A stretch of DNA of 47,541 nucleotides from an uncultured Methanomicrobiales archaeon (GTDB taxonomy: Archaea > Halobacteriota > Methanomicrobia > Methanomicrobiales > Methanospirillaceae): assembly GCA_903900025.1 (NCBI GenBank), contig CAIULN010000005.1, positions 1 to 47,541 on the forward strand. The letters run 5' to 3'. The translations under genes were made by a program, and so were the position numbers. Below the pieces are notes generated by a model, which was given only the letters and a program-made list of their open reading frames with translations, was not told the origin of the DNA and did no database searches. Below are positions 27,343 through 36,135 of this stretch, piece after piece. How positions within the stretch are numbered: position 1 is the stretch's first letter; each line of letters starts with the position of its first letter.

Positions 27343-27537
27343 ATGGTTGAATTGACAGCAGACAGTACAATCTATGATCTTCTGAAAGCAAAACCCGATG
27401 CAGCGGAAGCCCTGTTCAAGTTCGGCATGGGGTGTGTCGGCTGTGCGATTGCCCGCGGTGAGACGATCCGCGAGGCAGCCGAGGCACACGGAATCCCGCT
27501 ACCGGAGCTCCTCAAGGCACTCGGTGTAAAAGAGTAA
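27343..27537 (+). CDS. DUF1858 domain protein
   Basis: The 64-residue protein is a complete DUF1858 domain: TADSTIYDLLKAKPDAAEAL, then FGMGCVGCAIARGETIREAA. The CxxC pair (C28 and C31 approximately) suggests metal or redox-centre binding. Such small proteins often occur with redox or hybrid-cluster proteins, but the role is unknown. Start ATG is preceded by AAAGGT and by a TATA-like GGTTTATG about 28 nt upstream. It stands alone between RPA (divergent) and cbiZ (convergent). Confidence 0.9.
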   Translation: MVELTADSTIYDLLKAKPDAAEALFKFGMGCVGCAIARGETIREAAEAHGIPLPELLKALGVKE

Positions 27538-27556
27538 ATAATATCCCTCTTTTCAC

Positions 27557-27572
27557 CGGGTTTTTGAACCCG
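27557..27572 (+). terminator. Hairpin after the DUF1858 gene
   Basis: CGGGTT-TTTG-AACCCG forms a perfect 6-bp stem 20 nt after the stop codon. It lacks a following T run, so terminator function is uncertain; it may instead stabilise the 3' end. Confidence 0.35.
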
Positions 27573-27710
27573 ATCGGTTCAAAGAATACCTTGCATTTCT
27601 CATCTTATTTAGGGTTCCCGGTTTCATCCGGAGTCAAAGAATAATTGATATAATTCTTTTCATTCGGGCTCATGATATCGCCCGGGAAAAATGGGTAATT
27701 AATGACCCTC

Positions 27711-28592
27711 TCAACGCTTTTTTTGGTCCCGCAAACGCACAAGCTCGTCTTTTTGTGCATCCGGGTATTTTTTCAGGTAATCTGCAATGTCCGGTTCATG
27801 GAGCAGCGTGCACTGGCTGCAGTTCCAGACCCCCCCTCCATTGCTGCTCTCCACCCACTGCCCGAGCGATTCGTCACCGCAGGGGTATAACGGGCAGTAG
27901 CAGAAGTCGCACCACTGTCCGGCAAAATGGCACGGGTAGTACGGGCAGTTCTCGGGGCTCCATTCAATCCAGTGGTCACCTCTGAACCGGCTGAAATTGA
28001 AAAACGAAGGGCGGCTCAGATCGACATTACCCTCCTGACAGCTGAGCGCTTTCGGAAGCCCGTGGAGAATGGCATCACGCGCCCGCATTCCAACATCGGT
28101 AACCCGGCCGGCAGTCCGGTGTTTTTCCTCGCCCTCGCACGCAGCGATCACCGCGTCAGCAGGGGTTCCCGAGATCGCAAGTCCCGCGTCCTTCAGCACT
28201 TCAGCCTTCGCTTCGGTCGCGACCATGATCAATGCGAGAAGTGCTGAATCAGCCAGACCTTCACCACTCGTTATGATGATGTTGACGGGACCGCCAACAG
28301 CCGGGGAATCGTTTCTGGCAGCTGCGGTGATAAAAACCGTGACAAAATCATACTGGAGCACGCAGGGCTGGCGGAGTGGGGTCGCGGTCAGGAGGCCAAA
28401 AAAATCCTTCACAATACCCGCACCGGCAGCAACAGACCCGAGCTCTTTTTCCTGATCCCCTTGACTCAGATCGACAGGGATGAAGTGGTTCAGGAGCGTG
28501 GAGACGCTGCGAATGCCGCCAAAGATCCCGGTGCTTGCTGCGCGGAACGATCCGCGGATGAAAAGGGTATTATTATCGAGATAATATCTCAT
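27711..28592 (-). CDS. cbiZ: Adenosylcobinamide amidohydrolase (CbiZ) fused to Cys-rich domain
   Basis: Residues about 1-200 match CbiZ, which cuts adenosylcobinamide to adenosylcobyric acid so archaea can salvage incomplete B12 ([52 protein letters not shown]). Residues about 205-280 form a cysteine-rich small domain ([38 protein letters not shown]) that probably binds metal or an iron-sulfur centre. The fusion is known in methanogens, but the purpose of the second domain is not. The ATG overlaps the stop of the upstream radical-domain gene (ATGA). Confidence 0.93.
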   Translation of the reverse strand: MRYYLDNNTLFIRGSFRAASTGIFGGIRSVSTLLNHFIPVDLSQGDQEKELGSVAAGAGIVKDFFGLLTATPLRQPCVLQYDFVTVFITAAARNDSPAVGGPVNIIITSGEGLADSALLALIMVATEAKAEVLKDAGLAISGTPADAVIAACEGEEKHRTAGRVTDVGMRARDAILHGLPKALSCQEGNVDLSRPSFFNFSRFRGDHWIEWSPENCPYYPCHFAGQWCDFCYCPLYPCGDESLGQWVESSNGGGVWNCSQCTLLHEPDIADYLKKYPDAQKDELVRLRDQKKR

Positions 28593-28951
28593 GCAACAGA
28601 GTAGCGGACCCGGTCTTTCAGCTCTTGCTGCTTCCCGGCGTTCCAGCCGGAGACGTCCTGCAGGTAACCGGTAACCCTGCTGATCTGCACGACATCATGG
28701 GAGCCGCATTCGGGACAGATGGGTTGTCTGCAGAGCGGGCAGTACTCAATCCCTGAGATCATCTCGTGCGAGCAGTGGCAGTGGTCGAGCGGACACATGA
28801 CCTCGAGATGGGTCTCTTTGCAGTTGGGGCAGGGCGTTGTATCGACAATAAGGTGGCAGGTATGGCACTTGTAATGCCGTTCTTTTTGTGGAATATCTTC
28901 AAGCTGTTTATATTTTATTGCTAAATTCGTTTGCTCTGCGCTCCAATCCAT
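28589..28951 (-). CDS. Stand-alone C-terminal (glycyl-radical/zinc) domain of class III RNR
   Basis: The 120-residue protein matches only the C-terminus of anaerobic ribonucleotide reductase NrdD. It has [13 protein letters not shown] (zinc ribbon), then [20 protein letters not shown], where the Gly in RVTGYL aligns with the radical glycine of NrdD (RTCGYLG in E. coli). An extra zinc finger precedes it (CHTC ... [12 protein letters not shown]). The catalytic barrel is missing, although the gene itself looks intact. It could complement a split NrdD or act as a spare radical domain, as GrcA does for pyruvate formate-lyase. It overlaps cbiZ by 4 nt. Confidence 0.88.
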   Translation of the reverse strand: MDWSAEQTNLAIKYKQLEDIPQKERHYKCHTCHLIVDTTPCPNCKETHLEVMCPLDHCHCSHEMISGIEYCPLCRQPICPECGSHDVVQISRVTGYLQDVSGWNAGKQQELKDRVRYSVA

Positions 28952-29169
28952 ACTACTACATTGCAGGAGTCCTTAATAAACTTTTAGACCGTGTCCTGAA
29001 TCTAATATTTCATTTCTCTTATGCACTGGAGCGCGTGGGCGGATTGAGTCACAGAATGAAGGTTGTTTATATACGCAGTGGTTTTACGCGCAGTACGATT
29101 GAGAAATTATTGGAAAAAAAATTGCAGAGAAAGAATGAGCAATGAAAAAAGTCAGGTTGTTGACTCTTT
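28952..29169. other. Spacer between RNR-like gene and pyrF
   Basis: About 220 bases with no firm gene. A short plus-strand frame (29056-29145, 29 codons, MKVVYIRSGFTRSTIEKLLE) is preceded by a TATA-like stretch, but it lacks a recognisable family. The region also holds the promoter of the RNR-like/cbiZ pair and the 3' end of the pyrF operon. Confidence 0.4.
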
Positions 29170-29808
29170 TCAAGTCTTACTCACACGGGCAAAATCTTTT
29201 GCCGCTGCCGCAGGGTCATCAGACTCATAGATTGCCCTGCCGACGATGATCCCGTCCACGATCCCGGCAACAGCCCGGATGTCTCCACCCTGTATCCCGA
29301 TGCCCGGTGCATAGATCTTTTTTGTACCGATAATCGACCTCAGTTTCTTTGCACGTTCCGGCCGTGTTGCAGGTGCGATGATGCCGTCTGCGTTGCATGC
29401 AATGGCGACCTGCGCGAGATGCTCTGCAACACCGCCGTGGAAGAATTCGGTGGCACCGGGATGGCTCATCTCGGCAACAACAAGGCATGTGCCCCCGTTT
29501 TTATGGGCACTATCGACACATGACTGCACTGAGTCCCTGCCGGTGAATGCATGGCAGATGATTGCGGAGAACCCGGCGGAAAAGACCAGGTCAGCGATGA
29601 GCCGGTTTGTGTTCGGAATATCCGCGACCTTGAAGTCAGCGATGAGCGGAAGGCTGAGACCGGATAGTTGCCGCGTGATTCCCAGTCCCGCAGAGAGCAC
29701 AAGCGGGTACCCGATCTTGATCGCATCAATGTGCGGTGCGCAGGCACGGGCAATGGCAACTGCACGTTCCCTGTCAGGGACGTCCAGAGCAAGGATCAGC
29801 TCAGTCAT
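29170..29808 (-). CDS. pyrF: Orotidine 5'-phosphate decarboxylase
   Basis: It makes UMP, the last step of pyrimidine synthesis. The 212-residue product from ATG 29808 begins MTELILALDVPDRERAVAIA. The catalytic D-x-K-x-x-D lies in LIADFKVADIPNTNRL, and the phosphate-binding end in APGIGIQGGDIRAV and GIIVGRAIYES. The start overlaps the end of the deoxyhypusine synthase gene by 8 nt; the in-frame extension to 29862 lies inside that gene and is rejected. Confidence 0.96.
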   Translation of the reverse strand: MTELILALDVPDRERAVAIARACAPHIDAIKIGYPLVLSAGLGITRQLSGLSLPLIADFKVADIPNTNRLIADLVFSAGFSAIICHAFTGRDSVQSCVDSAHKNGGTCLVVAEMSHPGATEFFHGGVAEHLAQVAIACNADGIIAPATRPERAKKLRSIIGTKKIYAPGIGIQGGDIRAVAGIVDGIIVGRAIYESDDPAAAAKDFARVSKT

Positions 29809-30739
29809 GGTGTATCCGCTCCATGACTGCGGCAACCAGCAGGGGGAGCGTGATGGTTGCATCCCCGTATACGGTCACTGCCTGCGCCTCCTCGGTAATC
29901 TTGCCCCATGAACGGGCTTCGTCCAGTGTGGCGCCCGAGAGCCCCCCGAGGTCAGGGCGGTCGCCGGTAAGCTGGACGGCATAATCAAACCCGTTCGGTG
30001 TCATCAGCATGCTCTGGAGGATGAAGTTCTTCGGGACACCACCCCCGATCAGCAGGGCTCCCGCCTTTTCCGCAGTGAAACAGCGGTCCATGAGCGCCGG
30101 CATATCGGCAAAGGCATCGACAGTGACATGGTTATTCTGCGAGAAAAGCCAGTACTGGAGCCCGATCATCGAGTCCTGCACCGCAGGGCAGTACACCGGG
30201 ATGCTTTTATTTACAGCGCTGTGGAGGATCCCTTTCTTTGTCCGGCGGCCGATATGGGTGAGCAGCCCGGAGATGGAGATGCGGCTCTCCGGCTCGAGGG
30301 CAGAAAATACCTGCTGCATGAATTTTTCAAAATGTTCGAACGCCTTGTTGGGGAGGTAGACGTCGTAGATGCGGTTGATCTCATCATGCCGGAGCTCGAT
30401 ATCATCACAGGACGCCGTCCCGTGGAAGTGCCTGCACCCGATCGCCTCGATGATGTCGTGGGTGAGGTTGGCCCCGGTGGAGACCAGTATATCGATATGC
30501 CCCGATGTAATCAGGTCAGCAACGATACCGCCCATCCCCGCCGGCACCATCGCACCGGCAAGCCCGAAGAATTTTGTGGCTTTTTTGTCGCGCAGCATCT
30601 TCTCATAGATCTGCACTGCCCGGAAGAGTGCGCCACCGTTATATGCCCCGGCGTTGCCCATTGCGTCGACCAGCTCTCCGACAGTCATCTTTGGTGTAAG
30701 GTGTATCTGGGATACCGGTTCACTGCATTCATTCCCCAT
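29801..30739 (-). CDS. dys: Deoxyhypusine synthase
   Basis: It transfers the aminobutyl group of spermidine to a lysine of aIF5A, the first step of hypusine formation. The 312-residue protein has the NAD-binding core (FFGLAGAMVPAGMGGIVADL, VSTGANLTHDII). The active-site lysine lies in LDEARSWGKI (about K280), so it is expected to be the active type. It lies 9 nt downstream of tiaS and overlaps pyrF, giving a three-gene operon. The substrate gene (aIF5A) is not in the window. Confidence 0.96.
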   Translation of the reverse strand: MGNECSEPVSQIHLTPKMTVGELVDAMGNAGAYNGGALFRAVQIYEKMLRDKKATKFFGLAGAMVPAGMGGIVADLITSGHIDILVSTGANLTHDIIEAIGCRHFHGTASCDDIELRHDEINRIYDVYLPNKAFEHFEKFMQQVFSALEPESRISISGLLTHIGRRTKKGILHSAVNKSIPVYCPAVQDSMIGLQYWLFSQNNHVTVDAFADMPALMDRCFTAEKAGALLIGGGVPKNFILQSMLMTPNGFDYAVQLTGDRPDLGGLSGATLDEARSWGKITEEAQAVTVYGDATITLPLLVAAVMERIHHD

Positions 30740-30748
30740 CGGGTTACC

Positions 30749-32014
30749 TCACTGCTGCATGGAAGTTGGAGGTGCGAGGTGATAACCTTGTTTTATGTCC
30801 GGCACCCCGCGGCACAATGGTTTTGCGAGATGTCTTCGTGCCGTTGGCGGGACTTCATACCACCCATCGGCAAGCACCCGCGGGACCTCTTGCACCTCCG
30901 GCTCTCCGGCTCGTGCTCCGCATTTTTTGCACTTGTAGCCCTTCGCTTTACCGTCACTTGTCATCCGCTTGTTGCACATTGTGCATAATGGAGGGCGTGT
31001 GGCGGGGACATTTGCGAGTGAAATAACCTTCATTTTCTCAAGGTTGATGCTCCCTTTCTTGTAGCTCCCCACTGCAATGACCACGTCCCCCGGTACAAGC
31101 CCGCGGACACGGTAGCGGAATCCTTTGGTCGGTTCATATGCCATGCACCGCACGTCATGGTGGCCATCGTGGATTGTGAAAGAGACGTGTCCGCCCGTCC
31201 CGGTCAGGGGAACACTTGCAACAGTCCCGTGCACCCTGTACGATAACCCTTCTTTGAGATTGCCGATCTTTCCGTCTAGCAGGTGGGCATCCGTGCCCTG
31301 GTTGGTGATCCAGATCTGCTCGATTGCCGGTTCTTCTGATGCAACCATCGACCGGGCAACCATCACCCATGACGGGCTTTCACCGCGGATGCCAAACAGC
31401 ACGGGGTCCGGCGTATGAGGGACGCAGACCACCACATCATTTTCCTCATCGATGGTATCCCACGTGTGCGGAAACGTTGCTTCCTGCGCAGCAAACAGGC
31501 TGGCTGAATCCACGTTTCGGGGTGTGCCCCATCGCACGGGTTGCCGGTATACGAGGATCTCATAGGTCCTGTCGGGCAGCCTGCTCGCCACCGCGGCCGT
31601 TGCACCGATCAGGCCCCGCCGGTTCTTATACCCGCGGTAGCGCGCCCCCATTGCATCAAGGATGGCAACCGCGTCACCGATCTCGCAGAAGTCCCGCACT
31701 GCCTGCCGGTAAAACCCGGGATCGGGGGGTTGTTCAACGACAACAACACCCGGGTTCGTGTTGTCGCACGCAAAATCAGCAAGCTCCTCAACCGTCGCGC
31801 ACGAGATTTCGAACGCACGATCCGTATCGCCCGCCACATCAAGCGCAACAGCTGCATTCCCGCGTGTTTTGTAGGTGACGTTCGGGTTGAGCCGGACAAG
31901 CCGGGCTTCACGTACCTGCATATGTTCATAGATCAACCGTCGTGCGACGACCGCCCCGAGGTAGGTGGTGCACATGCCCTGCGGGGAGTCCGTGTCATCG
32001 ATTCCGATCAGCAT
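30749..32014 (-). CDS. tiaS: tRNA-Ile2 2-agmatinylcytidine synthetase
   Basis: TiaS joins agmatine to C34 of tRNA-Ile(CAU), so that it reads AUA. The family start MLIGIDDTDSPQGMCTTYLG fixes ATG 32014. The central kinase-like domain contains RYRGYKNRRGLIGATAAVAS. An OB fold (YRVHGTVASVPLTGTGGHVS) and a C-terminal zinc ribbon (CTMCNKRMTSDGKAKGYKCK, then KCG) complete the protein. 421 residues is normal. It is divergent from the HTH regulator gene across a 44-nt gap. Confidence 0.95.
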   Translation of the reverse strand: MLIGIDDTDSPQGMCTTYLGAVVARRLIYEHMQVREARLVRLNPNVTYKTRGNAAVALDVAGDTDRAFEISCATVEELADFACDNTNPGVVVVEQPPDPGFYRQAVRDFCEIGDAVAILDAMGARYRGYKNRRGLIGATAAVASRLPDRTYEILVYRQPVRWGTPRNVDSASLFAAQEATFPHTWDTIDEENDVVVCVPHTPDPVLFGIRGESPSWVMVARSMVASEEPAIEQIWITNQGTDAHLLDGKIGNLKEGLSYRVHGTVASVPLTGTGGHVSFTIHDGHHDVRCMAYEPTKGFRYRVRGLVPGDVVIAVGSYKKGSINLEKMKVISLANVPATRPPLCTMCNKRMTSDGKAKGYKCKKCGARAGEPEVQEVPRVLADGWYEVPPTARRHLAKPLCRGVPDIKQGYHLAPPTSMQQ

Positions 32015-32058
32015 GTCTATATTAATATATGCAGAGGCTCTATCCATTCTTAACGGCT

Positions 32059-32988
32059 ATGACTCAGGACCGATCGCTCCAGCTGGTGACGAGTGTCATG
32101 ATCACCGCAGGGTTTGAGGTCTCCGAGCGCTTCTCCTTGCGCCCTCGAAGCTTTGACCTCATCGCCCGAAAAAACGGCACCATGCTCGTCATAAAAGTTG
32201 TTTCCCATATTGACAGCGTGAGCGATGACGTTGCCTCCGATCTCGAGATCATCGCGCGCCACCTCCGCGGGATCCCGCTGATCGTCGGTGAGCGCGCACG
32301 TGATGCGGAGCTCGAGCGCGGAGCGGTATATCTGCGGTACGGGATTTATGCCGTCAATGTCGCCACGCTCTATGACTATTTTGTTGAGAAAATTCCCCCT
32401 CTCGTATATGCTTCCCCCGGCGGGTTGTATGTGAGCATCAACGGTGAAGTGCTCCACGAGATGCGCGAGCGGCGTGGGATGTCGCTTGGGGATTTGGGGC
32501 ACCTGCTCGGGGTCTCGCGCCGCACGATCAGCAAGTACGAAAGTGGCATGGGTACAACCCTTGACGTTGCGATCAGGATTGAGGAGGTGTTCAATGCCGG
32601 TGTGGTTGAGTCCATTGATATCCTCATGCATGAGCCCCAGAAAGACAAGGAGCAGCCAGAACGGAAAGATCCCTCCAAGCCCCCGATCCCGATTGGTTTT
32701 TTGGAAGAGATTGGGATGAAGCTCCACACGCTCCGTGGCGCACCGTTCCAGGCGCTGGTCACCTTTGACGAGCATACCATTTTCACCGGCTACGGCACGG
32801 CGCAGAAGGTGATCAAAAGAGCTGCTCTCATCGGCAATCTCTCCAAGATCGCAAAGAAGCACGCGATGTGTGTCATAATAGATTACTACAAAGAGAAAAA
32901 GATCGGGAGAACTCTTCTGATTGGGGAGGAACGGCTCCACCATCTCCGCGACGGTTCTGAGTTGATCGATCTGATCGGCGACTCATAA
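32059..32988 (+). CDS. Putative HTH transcriptional regulator with nuclease-like N-terminal domain
   Basis: The protein belongs to the archaeal putative HTH-type regulator family. Residues about 1-110 resemble a restriction-endonuclease-like fold ([20 protein letters not shown], similar to the D...K core). Residues about 130-185 are an Xre-type HTH ([32 protein letters not shown]). The C-terminal 100 residues form a third domain ([17 protein letters not shown]). I chose ATG 32059 ([13 protein letters not shown]). AT-rich ATATTAATATATG about 30 nt upstream is a likely promoter. It lies 50 nt before the thermosome gene, but that gene has its own promoter. The target is unknown. Confidence 0.9.
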   Translation: MTQDRSLQLVTSVMITAGFEVSERFSLRPRSFDLIARKNGTMLVIKVVSHIDSVSDDVASDLEIIARHLRGIPLIVGERARDAELERGAVYLRYGIYAVNVATLYDYFVEKIPPLVYASPGGLYVSINGEVLHEMRERRGMSLGDLGHLLGVSRRTISKYESGMGTTLDVAIRIEEVFNAGVVESIDILMHEPQKDKEQPERKDPSKPPIPIGFLEEIGMKLHTLRGAPFQALVTFDEHTIFTGYGTAQKVIKRAALIGNLSKIAKKHAMCVIIDYYKEKKIGRTLLIGEERLHHLRDGSELIDLIGDS

Positions 32989-32989
32989 T

Positions 32990-32999
32990 GTTTATATAG
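32990..32999 (+). promoter_or_regulatory. TATA box of the thermosome gene
   Basis: GTTTATATAG is a near-ideal archaeal TATA box just after the stop of the HTH regulator gene. Transcription would start near 33020, giving a leader of about 20 nt. Confidence 0.65.
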
Positions 33000-33028
33000 A
33001 ACCACAAACCATTTTTAGTGCTAAAAGT

Positions 33029-33034
33029 GGTGAT
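33029..33034 (+). promoter_or_regulatory. Ribosome-binding site of the thermosome gene
   Basis: GGTGAT matches the archaeal 16S anti-Shine-Dalgarno (complement of ATCACC) and lies 3 nt before the ATG at 33038, confirming the start. Confidence 0.6.
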
Positions 33035-33037
33035 ACT

Positions 33038-34696
33038 ATGTCTCAACAGCTTGGAGGACAACCTATTCTTATTCTCAAAGAGGGCAGTTCACGCACGCGT
33101 GGACGCGATGCACAGGGAATGAACATCAATGCCGCAAAGGCGGTGGCGAATGCTGTGCGCACTACCCTTGGTCCGAAGGGGATGGACAAGATGCTCGTCG
33201 ACACTATCGGCGACGTCGTAATCACAAACGACGGCGTCACGATTTTAAAAGAGATGGACATCGAGCACCCGGCAGCAAAGATGATGGTCGAGGTCGCAAA
33301 GACCCAGGACGATGAGGTCGGCGACGGAACCACCACCGCGGTCGTTATTGCCGGCGAACTGTTAAAGAAGGCAGAGGATCTTCTTGAACAGGACGTTCAC
33401 CCGACCATTATCGCCGCCGGTTACCGGCAGGCCGCTGAAAAGGCACAGGAGTTATTGAAAGATATCGCGATTGATGTGAAAGCGACCGACAAGGCGATGC
33501 TCAAAAAGATCGCAGAGACTGCGATGACCGGCAAGGGTGCCGAGGCAACAAAGGACGAGCTCTGTGAGCTTGTTGTCAAGGCAGTCACCATGGTTGCCGA
33601 TGAGGATGGCACTGTTGACATCGACAACATCAAGGTTGAGAAGAAGTCCGGTGGGTCTGTCGATGACTCCGAGATCGTCGAGGGCGTGCTGGTTGACAAA
33701 GAGCGCGTCCACCCGTCAATGCCAAAGAAGGTCACGAACGCGAAGATCCTGCTCCTCAACGCCGCCGTCGAGTTCAAGAAGACCGAGGTCGATGCGGAGA
33801 TCAACATCACAAGCCCCGACCAGTTACAGGCATTCCTCGATGAAGAGGAGCGCATGGTAAAGAAGATTGTCGATAAAATTATTGCAAGCGGTGCAAACGT
33901 CCTCTTCTGCCAGAAGGGCATCGATGACATCGCCCAGCACTACCTTGCCAAGGCAGGTCTCTTTGCCGTCCGCCGCGTTAAAAAGAGCGACATGGAGAAG
34001 CTTGCCCGGGCAACCGGTGGCAGCCTCGTCTCATCGATCGATTCGATTACAAAGGACGAGCTGGGTCATGCAGGCATCGTCGAAGAGCGCAAGGTCTCCG
34101 GCGAAGAGATGACATTTGTCGAAAAGTGCAAGAACCCCAAGGCGGTATCCATCATCGTCCGCGGTGGCACCGAGCACGTTGTTGATGAGCTCGAGCGCGC
34201 CATCCACGATGCACTCCGCGTTGTTGGAGTGGTCTTTGAGGACCACAAAGTCGTTGCCGGTGGCGGTGCGCCCGAGACCGAGCTCTCGCTCCGTCTCCGC
34301 GAGTATGGCGCAACCGTTGGCGGCAGGGCTCAGCTCGCGATCGAGGCATTTGCAGCCGCACTTGAGATCATTCCGCGCACGCTTGCAGAGAACGCAGGGC
34401 TCGACCCGATCGATATGCTCGTCGAGATCCGTGCAGCCCATGAGAAGGGCAAGAAGACGTTCGGTCTGGACGTATATGCCGGCAAGGCGGCTGACATGCT
34501 GAAGGCGGGGGTAGTCGAACCGCTCCGCGTGAAGACGCAGGCAATCTCATCCGCAGCAGAAGCCGCAGTCATGATCCTCCGCATTGATGATGTGATCGCA
34601 TCGTCCAAAGCCCCCGCAGGACCCGAGGGTGGTATGCCGCCCGGCGGCATGGGCGGCATGGGCGGTATGCCCCCCGGTGGCATGGGTGACTATTGA
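33038..34696 (+). CDS. thsA: Thermosome subunit (group II chaperonin)
   Basis: This is an ATP-driven protein-folding chaperonin of the cytosol. The 552-residue protein has [18 protein letters not shown] and the catalytic [15 protein letters not shown]. Further on are [20 protein letters not shown] and [17 protein letters not shown]. It ends in the GGM-rich flexible tail ([14 protein letters not shown]) common to these proteins. Strong promoter and ribosome-binding site suggest high expression. Methanogens usually have several thermosome genes; only one is here, so the alpha/beta naming is uncertain. Confidence 0.97.
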   Translation: MSQQLGGQPILILKEGSSRTRGRDAQGMNINAAKAVANAVRTTLGPKGMDKMLVDTIGDVVITNDGVTILKEMDIEHPAAKMMVEVAKTQDDEVGDGTTTAVVIAGELLKKAEDLLEQDVHPTIIAAGYRQAAEKAQELLKDIAIDVKATDKAMLKKIAETAMTGKGAEATKDELCELVVKAVTMVADEDGTVDIDNIKVEKKSGGSVDDSEIVEGVLVDKERVHPSMPKKVTNAKILLLNAAVEFKKTEVDAEINITSPDQLQAFLDEEERMVKKIVDKIIASGANVLFCQKGIDDIAQHYLAKAGLFAVRRVKKSDMEKLARATGGSLVSSIDSITKDELGHAGIVEERKVSGEEMTFVEKCKNPKAVSIIVRGGTEHVVDELERAIHDALRVVGVVFEDHKVVAGGGAPETELSLRLREYGATVGGRAQLAIEAFAAALEIIPRTLAENAGLDPIDMLVEIRAAHEKGKKTFGLDVYAGKAADMLKAGVVEPLRVKTQAISSAAEAAVMILRIDDVIASSKAPAGPEGGMPPGGMGGMGGMPPGGMGDY

Positions 34697-34897
34697 GAAC
34701 AGACACCCTCTGACTATTTTTCCTACCCTTTTTCATCACGCAGAAAAATTGCGTCCTTTGAATAATTTTTTAATACAGAGTTCGATGACTGGTTAATGGA
34801 TTTTTCCGATAAACAAAGGTAATTTAACAAACCCACCCATGATTTTTTCTATAATCATTTGAAATTAAAAAAAAGTTTCATTGGTTCCATCCGGCAG
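34697..34897. other. AT-rich convergent spacer with T runs
   Basis: The 200 bases after the thermosome contain several T-rich runs on both strands (for example ACTATTTTTCC and AATAATTTTTTAA), which suit T-run termination for the convergent genes. No gene is seen. Confidence 0.5.
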
Positions 34898-35554
34898 TCA
34901 CCGGATCGCAGCCAGCGGCACATTTTTACTGATCATTTCGGTAACCCTGCCAAAATTTTCCGGTGTACAATAGAGGTCGATCGGGTTAATGAGCTCCTTA
35001 CTGCGGATGTGTATGACCCGCGGATGGGTATATAGCCTCACACTCTGCACGTCCTGCCATGAAACAAAATTTTCTTCCTGTGAGATCGCAATCAGGGTTG
35101 TGCCCGCTGCATGGACGGAGCCGGACATCAGTGACAGGATACATGTTCCGCGGTTGAGCTTTTTCGCCGGGTGCCCCGCTTCATAACCAATACCCGAATT
35201 ATTGACATAGAACGTTGCCAAAAGACCCCCGTCGAGTGACCATGACAGGGCAACCATGATGACGAGTGCGATCAGTAAAAAGATCAAAAAGAGGACGCAA
35301 AAAAGAATGATCACCTCGAAACGGTTTTGCGCATTGGAAAAGATCACGACAATGGCCGCGATAATGAGCACCGGAATCCCGAGCGAAAAGACAAGGTCCC
35401 GCCAGAGAACCGAATTGGCGACAAGCGGGATCCTGTGCTCCCAGTGCACCCCCCCTTCTCCGCGCCGGATCGTATCATGTTTCAGGTTGCACGTCGTGCA
35501 GTGCTGGTGCCCCGCATTCTCAATCTCTTTCCCGCACTTCGGACATTTGGCCAC
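34898..35554 (-). CDS. Zinc-ribbon, two-helix membrane protein of unknown function
   Basis: The product starts VAKCPKCGKEIENAGHQHC, a zinc ribbon with the pattern CxxC...CxxC (CPKC, CTTC). Two membrane helices follow near residues 57-76 (FSLGIPVLIIAAIVVIF) and 82-105 (FEVIILFCVLFLIFLLIALV). A C-terminal cytosolic domain of about 110 residues (SWQDVQSVRLYTHPRVIHIR) resembles a PH-like membrane-protein domain. GTG at 35554 preceded by GGATGAG is the likely start; TTG at 35578 is possible. No family with known function is recognised. Confidence 0.82.
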   Translation of the reverse strand: MAKCPKCGKEIENAGHQHCTTCNLKHDTIRRGEGGVHWEHRIPLVANSVLWRDLVFSLGIPVLIIAAIVVIFSNAQNRFEVIILFCVLFLIFLLIALVIMVALSWSLDGGLLATFYVNNSGIGYEAGHPAKKLNRGTCILSLMSGSVHAAGTTLIAISQEENFVSWQDVQSVRLYTHPRVIHIRSKELINPIDLYCTPENFGRVTEMISKNVPLAAIR

Positions 35555-35769
35555 AGTCTCATCCTGCAGGGGAACCAACCGGATTCCTTTCCCATGCCCC
35601 CCTGTTCCGGCTGCCTTCTGCTGACATAAGATACTCAGGGCTTGTAACCGTGTAAGGTTTCTTTTTGGCTCCTATGGCTGGCGGACTTTTTTCCATCGAT
35701 CGCCCACGATGATGAGCCCGTACCGGGCGGTGCAACACATTCATAAATCCCAACGTGCAGGTACATCTG

Positions 35770-36135
35770 ATGAGCGACCGGTTCATCTTTTTGACCTACC
35801 ACACCGATTGCTACCATTGTAAACAGGCGGCGGACCAGATCATCAAGGCCGTTCCTTATAAAGCACAGGTCGCGTGCGACAACTGCGGTGCGACCCGCGT
35901 CTTTGTCCCAAGGATCGAGGATGTGAGCCAGCCCGGCACATTCACGGAGATCGGGTGCTACGATATCTGGGAACTGGTAAGCACAACAGAGTGCCGGAAC
36001 TGTAAAATATCCGGTCCCCACGACATCGCGATCGGGTGCAGGCACTTCACGGTCCGCTGCCGGAACTGCAATTTCACGCACTTCTACAAGTTTGACCTTG
36101 AGTTTGTCGCAAAGGATGAACTGAAGGTGCAGTAA
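35770..36135 (+). CDS. Cysteine-rich zinc-ribbon protein of unknown function
   Basis: The 121-residue protein contains four cysteine pairs: CYHC, CDNC, CRNC and CRNCNF (near residues 14, 36, 74 and 98). They could make two zinc ribbons. Between them lies a stretch with aromatic residues (FTEIGCYDIWELV). The layout suggests a nucleic-acid-binding or metal-carrying protein. ATG 35770 is chosen (MSDRFIFLTYHTD); a GTG five codons upstream is less likely. A TATA-like CATTCATAAATC lies about 28 nt upstream. I do not recognise the family. Confidence 0.8.
   Translation: MSDRFIFLTYHTDCYHCKQAADQIIKAVPYKAQVACDNCGATRVFVPRIEDVSQPGTFTEIGCYDIWELVSTTECRNCKISGPHDIAIGCRHFTVRCRNCNFTHFYKFDLEFVAKDELKVQ

Noticed and set aside
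28589-28951. Reading the RNR-like gene as a truncated nrdD pseudogene
   Set aside because: It has its own start, an extra N-terminal zinc finger, an intact radical-site motif and a coupled overlap with cbiZ. No decayed catalytic-domain sequence is seen upstream.
28888-29145. 85-codon plus-strand frame near the RNR-like gene
   Set aside because: Its first part overlaps the well-supported RNR-like gene on the other strand, and its composition is atypical. Only a 29-codon tail (29056-29145) has any promoter-like sequence in front, which is too weak to call a gene.
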